This document shows, piece by piece, positions 54,981 to 64,000 of a stretch of DNA of 64,000 nt (its first letter is position 1; the number at the start of each line of letters is the position of its first letter). The DNA comes from Nelumbo lutea (taxonomy: Eukaryota; Streptophyta; Magnoliopsida; Proteales; Nelumbonaceae): the NCBI GenBank assembly GCA_022828595.1, contig JAKGHH010000001.1:121222999-121286998 (forward strand). The letters run 5' to 3'. The notes beneath the pieces were generated by a model. The model saw only the letters and a list, made by a program, of their open reading frames with translations, ran no database searches and was not told where the DNA came from. The translations under genes and the position numbers were made by a program.

Positions 54981-57900
54981 ATATGGAAGTTTGGTGTAGA
55001 CTGGGGTGTTCCATTACCAACATAACCCTCTATACCTGTAAGCCATTATTCTTATTATTACAATCTCTTGGTTCAATACTCTTTTGAAGAATGCTGGCCT
55101 CATTGGAAACAAGATGACAAAAAAGTTAAACATTAATTCTTGTTTGCAATTTGCTAATACTATTATAAATATTAATATTAATATTTTCACACGTGCGTGC
55201 CGAGCTGAGCCAGGTGGGTCGGGTTGGGGCATGGGCACGGGTGCGGCTGCATGTACATATCCGTGATGCACTGAATCGTTTTGTTTTAACCTGATTAAAC
55301 TCTTTCAATTGAAAATGTCTCTTCGAATTCGAATTTAATTTTTAAATTAAAGCATTCTCTTTTCGTGTCTCTTCTTCCTCCCTATGCCTCTTCAAATAGG
55401 TGCACTGTTCTAAAGAGGTTTCTGTCTGAACGGACACCTCTGTGTTCATTCGGGTTTGAGAACACTCTATAAGAGGAGTGTTGGTCGACCCAGTCTACAC
55501 ACCATTTTTTGACTCTTTGTCTTTTCTATAAATTTGAGCATCAATCTTCTGTGATTTGCGGAGGTCTGGAAGTGAGTGCACGCCTACAAGTAGCCTGTGG
55601 GTTGTTTTATCTTGACAACCGATTTGCAATCACCCAACTACACTGTAAGGGGTAGATGCGGTTTTAATGAATGACCAAGTAGCACGATTCAGCCCTCCTT
55701 CTCCCTATAATACCAGAAAAACTTATCACCAATCAACTGAGATCATAAAAATGATAACCAATTAGATGGTCATTTATCAAAATTCATGAGATTTTTTATT
55801 TGTCAAAACCCTTCTAATATCTTGTCTTTCCGGCAGCATGGATTTTTCCTATTAATATATCAAAGCATATAAAGAGTGTTTAGTGTTTGATTGATATTTT
55901 GGGATGTAAAACCATGCATATAACGAGAGGAAGGAAATGTAATTATAGGCCCACAATTTTGGGAATGACAAAATGAAAACTAGCATGCATTTTATGGATA
56001 AAAATTGAACATTGGTTCATTAATTATGTAAAAAACAAAAGGGTGAAATTGCAAGAAAAAGAATTATAAGACATCTAGGGGTGATGCTGAATATGCATCA
56101 AAGTTCAGGGGCGGGGGTTGAACTTTTGATTAGTCAAAGTTATTCCCGTATCATCATACCTTATGGCATCATATATTGCTATGGTACCGGAAAGGTATAA
56201 TACATGGATTTGCGACGCTTCTGATCTCAACGAAAAACCAGTTTCGCCACACGTCTGGAGCTATTCCCAATGTACAACTTTATTGTCTTGTGGGTAGGAG
56301 TTCTGTACAACTACAACTGTATTGTCTTGTGGGTAGGAGATGGGGATTGCTGATTGCAAAAAAATGGAGTACGAGAACAAGTTCATATTCGCTTCTATGG
56401 TTCAAATTTTGGAATGGTGATAGAAATCATTAAATGGTTCCTTGGTCTTTAGTCGTGCTAATTAATTCTATTGGCCTAAAGTTAGGATTATGAAGCCCTT
56501 GGTACAATTCAATTGCAAGTCTACTGCAACCAATTTGGATTATAGTTATCATCATGGTTTTTGAATCAGTGTTGATCCAGACAGTTGGATCATTCAGCAT
56601 GAAAACCATTAAGGCAATCAATTCCGTTTCACCCCTCAACTGTTCATTTACCAAAATCCGTTGATTTTGTGAGTGACACTCTGATTTGGGCGATCAAACT
56701 TCAATTCGCTCAATCTGAACAACAGTTTTTGGCCGTTTGTTATTTTAATTATTTTTTATTTTTTAAATTAAAATGAACCATCCATTTAAACCAAATGATC
56801 AAATTGCTGACTCAGAAACTGATGGCCAAAGTGGTTCTGGTTCTGGATCGGTTTTTTAAAACATTGGTTTTCATTGTTTCCTTCCTAATTAGGCATATCC
56901 AGAACAGGAATTCTGTTTACAAAGTGGTTAATGGGGCTTCAGTCGCTGCGTTTAAAGAAATTCATCTCCTCTCTATTATATCTTTTGATTTTCATTTTGT
57001 AGTTTGAATTTAATTCAGTTTCTTTTGGGCATGGTGCAGATATTACTTCCAGGGAGGAAATTGTTGATCACAAATTTGTAAAGTGGGAACTTTAGACTGA
57101 TCAAAAAGGAGGAGGAAAGTTCTATCCCTACTTATTTTGATACTCTGCATGTTTTTCCCTAGTACAGGATTGCATTTGATGGATCACCTTGACTATAGGT
57201 TCTGGTGCATGTACTTAGGACAATTTGCTATTCTGTTCCCCAAAGAAAGAGTAAAGTTGTATGTTTTATCTATTTCTCATATAATTACATTGTTATGCTA
57301 TTCTGTTTTTTTTTTTTTTTTGGTATTATAGCCATCAAAGGAAGGGGTTGACACTTGACTAACTAGATAACTGGGAGGTGAATGAAATGTACAAAATCTA
57401 TCTGAAGTGCAGATGATGAATCATATTTTCACTTGTTTTGGACAACTATAATATAATTTTCCTAGTTTTCAGCTTCAGAGACCTTCAATCCAATTTTCCT
57501 GGTTTGCATTTTTTTATGGCCCATATAACTGAATCCAGATTTACTCCTCACGGCACTTGGAGCAGCACATATGGAACATCTCTGTATTTGTTAAGTTGTC
57601 ATTTATGGGAGATGTCCCCTATGCATGGTTGCAACATGCTGTGGGGTTGGTGTGAGGCGCACTCTATGAGGGGCAAATCCAATTTCCCTATAACCTATGT
57701 CAAATATAAACTATATTTTAGATTTTTATGCAACATTAAATGCAATTTTAAGTGAGATATATTTTACAAGTGAAGATCACACAAGTTCCAGAACAATGAG
57801 AACAAGAAAAATAGGAAGGGGAATTGTACCAAAAATGGGAAAGAAGTCTTTTTGGCTTTTGAGCCCAGGTTAGTTGGGAAGTTGTTTCATCAATTAAGAA

Positions 57901-58319
57901 AACATTTGGAAGTTATTTGGAATTTTATGTGTATCATTTTGTGAATTTGAAAGATGAAGGAACATTTTGACATGAGCTTCTTGTGTAAATGAAGACTAAC
58001 TGGTTAGAATTTCCAACATTATTGTCAGGTATCTTCCCTTGTTTCTCATATGGAGTTGGTATTGATTTGAATACTTCACTCCATTGGTCCAATGATTTGT
58101 ACTGCCTAAGAGCTCTCTAAAGGGGATTTCTTTAATCTTGGTGTAGTTTTAAAGAAATTGCTTAAATTTTCTATAGTCTATGTTTTATTATGTTATATTT
58201 TATTTGGATATAATGTGTCTAGAAATCCATGAAAATTTTCCGAGACAGTTCTTATCCACTCTACATTAGAGAGAGTACTTATCCCATGCAGACTCACCTC
58301 TTGCCTAAGACAGTTTCTC
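54981..58319. other. Non-coding region downstream of the Aux/IAA gene
   Basis: No gene recognised. A GC-rich dispersed-repeat-like patch lies at about 55190-55260, and a 39-bp direct duplication (ACAACTTTATTGTCTTGTGG / ACAACTGTATTGTCTTGTGG) at 56274-56340. A CTCCTCACGGCACTTGGAGC block near 57545 is unassigned. ORFs above 80 codons here show no recognisable motifs. Confidence 0.4.
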
Positions 58320-58810
58320 AACAGTTGGATCATTTATCATAAAAGAGACGATAAGGGTTGAAGATGCCATTAAAAGATGATAAGAGCCAGTGCCTGTTAG
58401 GTAGAGTGGTTCCCCCTGACCGCTTCCCAGCAGCTTTAGCGGAAGTTTTGGGCTCTCTTGAAAGGGTTGAAAATGGCCATTAATCAAAATCTCTCAACAC
58501 AGTCTTTGAAAGTGATGCTAAGTCTATCACTGGCCTTTCATTGGTGGACAACAGTGAGCCACCATGGCGGATTCGACACACGATTGCTATCTGTAGAGGT
58601 CTTATTCATCAGCTCATATCCGTTACAGTCCAAGAAGTTGTGATAATGTAGCTCATAAGCTGGCCAAATTTGATCTTTCCTGTACTCAGTACAATTTCTT
58701 GGTCCTCCCTTCCTTCCTTTATTTCAAATCTATTGGGGAGTGAAATGTAGCTTTCCTTATTGAATGGATTTAGTCTCAGGGCTTCAAAAAAAGAAAAAAA
58801 AAAAAAAAAA
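58320..58810 (+). mobile_element. LINE 3' end with A-tail
   Basis: Plus-strand frames contain AALAEVLGSLERVENG, ESDAKSITGLSLVDNSEPPW and SCDNVAHKLAKFDLSCTQYN, which match the last three blocks of the RNase H domain closing plant LINE ORF2. A 3' UTR and an A-rich tail follow at about 58786-58810. The reading frame shifts at least once, so it is dead. Confidence 0.65.
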
Positions 58811-59161
58811 GAGCAGTTAACCAAAGATATATTTTATGAAAAAAAATATCATACTTGAACAGAGATTGTGGACTGGATACACAGTAATCATCTTTTGTTA
58901 GGGTACTCTTTTCTAATAACAACAATTTATTGAAAAAAGAAAGTATAAAGAAAAAAATGAAAACTACTACTCAGTTAAAACCCAAACCAAGACAAATATG
59001 AACATCAAGCTGCCCTTCCCTGTAAGTGGCCACTCTATAACCAGATGTATGCCTGAAAATAAAGAGTGGCTTCATAATGTGAGACTAGCCGTGGCACAAA
59101 CGTCATAGGACCTAAGGACGAAAGAAACCAAGTAACTTTCAAAGGAAAACATCCCAACCTG

Positions 59162-59549
59162 TTGAGTGTTTGCAGAAGAGCAGATATTTACTTCACTTTA
59201 CCCGATTTCCACACAATCCAGATTGATCCAAAAAATAATACAATCTCAAATGACTTCAGGCTACCCTCCACAGAACAGTCATTTGTTTTAGTGGATGGAT
59301 CTTATGACACCAGCACACACTATGCCTCATCAGGTATCTGGCATTTTCCTTTATTCTCATGACAGCAACATTAGCATTGCAAAAGGACAGCCTAGCCATG
59401 CCAATTCAGCAGCAGGATGGGCAATTGTGAGAGGTTTAAGAAAACTCATCTCCCTCAAAATATTCAATGCCTTTTTGCTCTCTGATGCGAAATCAGTTCA
59501 TCATCTCAAAGGAACTGTGGAAAGCATAGATGGAATGAACAGCCTTTAG
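59162..59549 (+). mobile_element. LINE RNase H fragment
   Basis: Two shifted frames together give VLVDGSYDTS, HANSAAGWAIVRGLRKLISL and FLLSDAKSVHHL, the DG, AE-like and SD blocks of a LINE-type RNase H. The conserved Glu block is degenerate (SAAGWAI). No A-tail is visible immediately after. Confidence 0.5.
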
Positions 59550-59863
59550 TAGAGCACATCAAGCATCTAACAAGTTTTTTTTGTTAATATCAAGATTATA
59601 TATGTAAATAGGAAAGAAGTACAAGCGGCCCATGTAATGGCAAATAGGAAAGAAATCCAGGTCTTTTGTCTCTTTATCCTTTAACACCCCCTCCCCCCAG
59701 TAACCATTGCATCTTAGCATTTTGTAAATGGGGGCAGGTAATGTTTCCTTAGGCTCAGTTTGGAAAGAATACAAATACAAATATGTACAGTATAAATACA
59801 TACAAGATAATGCAAAATACATGGAATTATACTCTATATATTTGTATTTGCACTCCTTCCAAC

Positions 59864-60072
59864 CTAACCTGCCTAGCTCGGCCCAGTCAATTCGGCACCT
59901 AACCTGCCCAGCTCGGCCTAGTTAACTCGGTACCTAATCTGCCCCCAGCTCGGCCTAGTCAGCTCAGCATCTAGATCCTCATCCAGCAAAAGTTCACTTC
60001 GGCCTCTGAGTCATTGGCCACTTAGAAGCAGACCAAATGATGAAGTACTTAGCACAAAAAATTGATTCATCA
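59864..60072 (+). mobile_element. LTR end fragment related to the intronic Ty3-type element
   Basis: Three tandem 35-bp units at 59864, 59899 and 59934 (CTAACCTGCCCAGCTCGGCC type) lead to TCACTTCGGCCTCTGAGTCA and an end in TTGATTCATCA. The intronic LTRs end in the parallel series CAGCTCGGCACC, CTCGACCTCTGAGTCATC, CCCTTCATCA. This is the right-hand third of a related LTR; the rest is missing. Confidence 0.55.
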
Positions 60073-62398
60073 ATATGCACTGTGTATTATTTTTTGCAAA
60101 TTTAAATAATGTTATAATTAAACTGCATGTGGCATGGCTTTATCAACATCTTTATTTTAGAAGTAAATGAAGGCAGACAGTCTACATGAGTCCAATCGTG
60201 TATCCGACATGTCTTGACAGAATGACAGAGGTTCCTTGTCATGCAGTGTCCAACATGCCAGAAATCTTTAGAGGTGTCTCACATATCAAATGTGATATCT
60301 TTGATAGATAGGATGACCAAATGCATAATGCAGGGACAAAGATGAGCCAATACTTTATGATGCATATTGACAGCAAAAACTTGGGAGGTGTTCATGTTTG
60401 TTCATTTAATTTCAGGGCATTTTGTGAGAAAGAGATGCTCAATTTGTCAATAAAAGTCAGTAGCAATCAAATTAAATTAAGTAAATCTACTCTTTTTTTT
60501 TTTTACTTCAATTAAGTAAATCTGCCTTTGGAGTAGATACACAGTTTGAACAATTCGATATCCATATTTTCCATGTATTATATTCCATATTCTAGAAATC
60601 CTAAAACTTAGGACCTAGGAGGACAAAGTAATACAAAGATGGTGATTCCATCAGTCTACAATCAGATGCCATTCACTATTTTGTTCTATTTAATTTTTCC
60701 TGTCCCCTTAATCTTCTGAAAGCTCATAATATTCATAGCCCTAACCAAGGTATCTATAGGCTTGTAACTGTCAGTTTTCAGTGATAACACAGAGCTTTCC
60801 AATAAGGATCATATTCCTATTACAGAGTGAGCAAAAGAAAGTTAACTATCATGCCTAGAGTAAATTTGCTCAACTGAGCTGAAACTAAACTTTTAAGAGA
60901 GTACAAAAGACCCAATAAAGAGATGGTTGTCAGAGAGCTAAAGGTCCAGAAAAAGAAGAAAGTTTAGTGCCTTGAACTGTGTTGGTCATGGGTGTACAGG
61001 TGAAGTCCAGTGCTGCATCATGTGCTTTGTCACCAACTAATGCCTGGGAAGCTTTAGTTTGGCTGTGGAATGGAAAATAAATCAATGAATCCAAACTTTT
61101 TTTTCGTCTCTTCTTATTTTGTAGCACCCAAGATGTCTACTTGATGATTCTTTCTTTTCCATTCTACCTCCAGTTAGGTTGTATGTTAAAATCCTATTTT
61201 CAAACAAGACTGACCCTCCACGGAATTATGCTCACAATTTGGCCCCCTATCTTAGATTTTCTCTGTTTTGCCTTCTTTTTCTTATGTCCTTATCTCTTAC
61301 CTCTTTTTCATTGGCGCCGTGGAGTCAGTATTGCACAGACGCCAGATGGAGGTGTCAACCCACGAGACTCATAACTAAAATGTTTCCCTCCTAAGAGACC
61401 GTCTGTGCTCAAAATCAGCATTATCACATACATATATATATATATATATATATATGTTCATGAAATTGAGTTATATCTGGAGCTTTAATAAATACTTTTA
61501 TTTTATTTTTTTGAGGTTCAAATGTTGGTCCAGATGGAAATAGTAAGATACGGCGTTGAGTTGAGCAGTTGAGCTGACTATGCCCATTCTTAGCAATGAG
61601 TAATATCTCAGATGGGGCCTAAATTCAATGGCTGGTCCTTGTCCTCTGCGTGTGACGCACATGCCAATAATTTCTTTGTGGAGCCAATGCCTCTTGTCTG
61701 GATCCTCAGTTTTAACTCAAGGCATTTCTTTTTCCCACCAGAATCAGATATCTATGGCCGTCTACATCAAATGGACTAGACATTTTTAACTGTTGAGGGG
61801 TGATTATTGGAGTCTAATAATTTGAAGCTGGTTTGAACTTTGAAGGGGATGAAATTGGTTTTGAGGAGCCATAAGGGCCATTATCTGAGAGAGGATTTCA
61901 TTCCATTCTGAGTTTCTAACGTAAGAATTTTCCAGAAATGGGGAATACAATAAAATCACATGCCTAATGTGGCCATCCCATCAACCCCTGGTAGTATAAG
62001 TGAGGGACAATCTGGGCTGTTGCAGCAAGATTTTGGGGTATTCACAGTTTTGGCGGAGGGTTTATTGGATGGCTTCTTGCTTTCTCAAATGACGAGGCAA
62101 AACAGATCAAACCTCCAACCCTCTTTCAAAAAACTCTTCAATATTCTTGGAACTAAACTTCGGTCTAGAGCCACGCGATGTGAATGTGATGCCCTCTGGC
62201 CAAATTCAGGCGTCACCACCACAGTCACAGATGATGACAGACACCAGACCAATCCTTTCTGATGGTCTTGGTAATGCATATTCTCACCAATTACCAATTG
62301 CCGGCTGCCAGCCATCCGCATATTTGGGGTTCTGGATCCAACATGCGCACTGGGTCTGGGGCAAACTCTCCCGCTTGCTCTGTGAGTGGAATACGGCC

Positions 62399-62402
<4 letters not shown>
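60073..62402. other. Non-coding region with TA microsatellite
   Basis: No gene recognised. A (TA)n run of about 25 bases lies at 61431-61455. ORFs up to 100 codons (61960-62262) have no recognisable motif. Confidence 0.4.

Positions 62403-62437
<35 letters not shown>
62403..62437. repeat. (GA)17 microsatellite
   Basis: Uninterrupted GA run of about 35 bases. It creates long-looking ORFs on both strands (RERERE- and SLSLSL-type peptides), which are artefacts. A second shorter GA run lies at about 62497-62512. Confidence 0.95.
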
Positions 62438-62442
<5 letters not shown>

Positions 62443-64000
62443 GAAGCCCTCCATCTCCATGAATGAAAAGTAGAGTAAATTCTCCAGGGAAAAATGCAGA
62501 GAGAGAGAGAGAATGGGGGCTCTAGAACCAAAAAGTGCGCAATTTAAGGAAGTCATCATCACATAAAAATGCGAGAGAGTGATAGAGAAGGCCAGTAATT
62601 ACGTTTGGATCATGTTTCTACAAAACTTCTCTCTTTTCATCGCCCCAAGCTACCTCCCTTCCATCTCAAAGAGCAGCTCGGTCACCCACGTAGCACTATC
62701 ATCCCACCCCACACGAGAAATATATGACCATACCAAAGGTGGAGGAACTTGTACCAGTCGGGCAGTCCTCTCCAGTTTCCAGTCTCCTCTCACCTTTGTC
62801 AGCAAAACACATCTCCATCTATACACCTCTTTATCCAAGGGGTTGTCTTCTGTCATTGAATGTAGGGACCGGACCCACACCAATTCCGTTTGTATCTCAA
62901 TAACCGTTAGATTTTTGGTGTAATTAAAGATTGTAAGGGATGTATGAGCGAGGACGGGTTGATTAAGACTCAACAAAGTATTGATTGGATAAATTCGATA
63001 GGACCCCAGACTCTCTTGGGTGGGATCCACCTCCCACTGTCACCATCTGATGCATTTACAACATACCCAGTAGAGAGGATGAGATGGAGGAACAGTAGCA
63101 GAGATGGAGATGGAGACTGACAATCCACGGAGAAATGAGCTGGTTAGAAGAATCCATGGGAAGGAAACTTTCTTTTTCGCTGAGTGATTGGAGAAATGGG
63201 AATTTCAAAATCCAAAGAAATAGAGTAAAACTTTGGAAACCATTATGATCCCTCGTCACAGTCACACCAACCTTTCTGTCCGTCTCTCTCGTGCGTGTTT
63301 TCTTTTAATCCACTAACAAATTAAATCCGAATTCTGAAATCCCAACTCCGGAACAAGGAAGCAATGAAGTCAGAGACAGACAGAGAGAAAGTATGTATTA
63401 TTCCTGCGTCATTCATTCCCTTGCAGTCGCACTGTTGTATCAACGCATGAGCATGAAATTTGTCTAATTATCAACGCATGGGATTATTATTTCTTTTTAT
63501 CTTCTGTCTACCACCCACATTCAATAACTAATCCACGTCAAACCCCACAAAACCAATAAAACATTTCAAATTCAAACTAAAGAAAATTAAAATAAATTAA
63601 GAACCATCCATCCATTACCATTACACGCATTTATTTACAGAAGAACATTTTTATCTTCCCAGTTCCCATCTCCCCACCTTACAAAATACAATACATCCAT
63701 ACGCATCCATCTCCTTCCCCTGTCTGGTTTGTTTTTCTTTTGATAAAAATGAAAATTTTAAATGAAAAGAAGATAAAAACCGGAGGGGAGGACAGGAGAC
63801 AAAGGAAGCCGCTCTCCCCCAAAATTCTGTGGGGTTCCTCTTTTCCTTTTTCATTCTCTCTTTTTCTATCCCCTCCCCCCTGACCCTAACCCTCTGGAGA
63901 GTCTGGAGAAAGCACCATACCGTCTTCTACTGCTTGTCGCCTTTCTTCTTCCCTGGGCCGCCCCTCTTTCAGTAGTTCAGCTTTCTTTTTTTTTTTCAAA
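62438..64000. other. Non-coding; possible promoter or leader at the right edge
   Basis: No gene recognised within the window. From about 63830 the plus strand becomes strongly pyrimidine-rich (TTCTCTCTTTTTCTATCCCC and similar, CTTCTTCCCT), as in many plant 5' leaders, so a plus-strand gene may start beyond 64000. The 126-codon minus-strand ORF at 62650-63030 has no motif I recognise. Confidence 0.3.

Noticed and set aside
62085..62562. ORFs of 92-148 codons around the GA microsatellite
   Set aside because: Openness is caused by the dinucleotide run (RERE/SLSL peptides). No domain is visible in the flanks.

Overview
The window is nuclear DNA from a flowering plant. The evidence is an intact Aux/IAA auxin co-repressor gene with plant-type introns, an AT-rich background, and dense plant transposon remains (LINE, Ty3-type LTR, TRIM, hAT and Tourist/Harbinger MITEs). 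Long TE-filled introns and sparse genes suggest a woody, non-cereal angiosperm; the species cannot be fixed from the sequence alone.

Layout. 1-18 kb is gene-poor, with MITEs (2769-3107, 4298-4633), a 221-bp tandem duplication (5697-6140) and a very AT-rich repeat block ending in an (ATT)n run (11.8-12.9 kb). 18-24 kb is a four-unit tandem segmental array; its units share a TIR element, and one unit carries an extra hAT MITE whose empty site is preserved in two sister units. 24-28.5 kb holds an unidentified ORF pair and a G-rich minisatellite (27590-28480). 31.7-33.7 kb is a decayed L1-type LINE on the minus strand with a 134-bp nested insertion flanked by a 17-bp target duplication. A lone exon-like block of unknown identity lies at 34268-34486 (minus). 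35.9-39.0 kb is a tandem array of a LINE-derived composite unit that stops at a 100-N assembly gap (39027-39126), so the array is probably incomplete.

The one convincing protein-coding gene is an IAA8/IAA9-type Aux/IAA gene on the plus strand: coding exons 42810-43507, 43592-43818, 43958-44099, 52531-52592 and 53923-53960, 388 residues, all splice phases consistent. Its upstream region has five CACGTG G-boxes and two auxin-response cores; its 5' leader has a probable 1.04-kb intron and three short uORFs. Coding intron 3 is 8,431 bp and is packed with nested transposons: a Ty3-type LTR element inside a TRIM-like element, LINE pieces with a MITE, a hAT-like element holding its own inverted repeat and 35-bp tandem array, and a near-perfect 189-bp tandem duplication 100 bp from the exon 4 acceptor. 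A solo LTR of the same TRIM family, with a perfect 5-bp target duplication, lies about 0.85 kb past the stop codon. 55-64 kb is again gene-poor, with LINE tails and an LTR fragment; the last few hundred bases look like a pyrimidine-rich promoter or leader of a gene beyond the edge.

I did not find a multi-gene system or an obviously new protein family. The best leads are the structure of the Aux/IAA locus, the composite LINE array beside the gap, and the unidentified exon at 34.3 kb.
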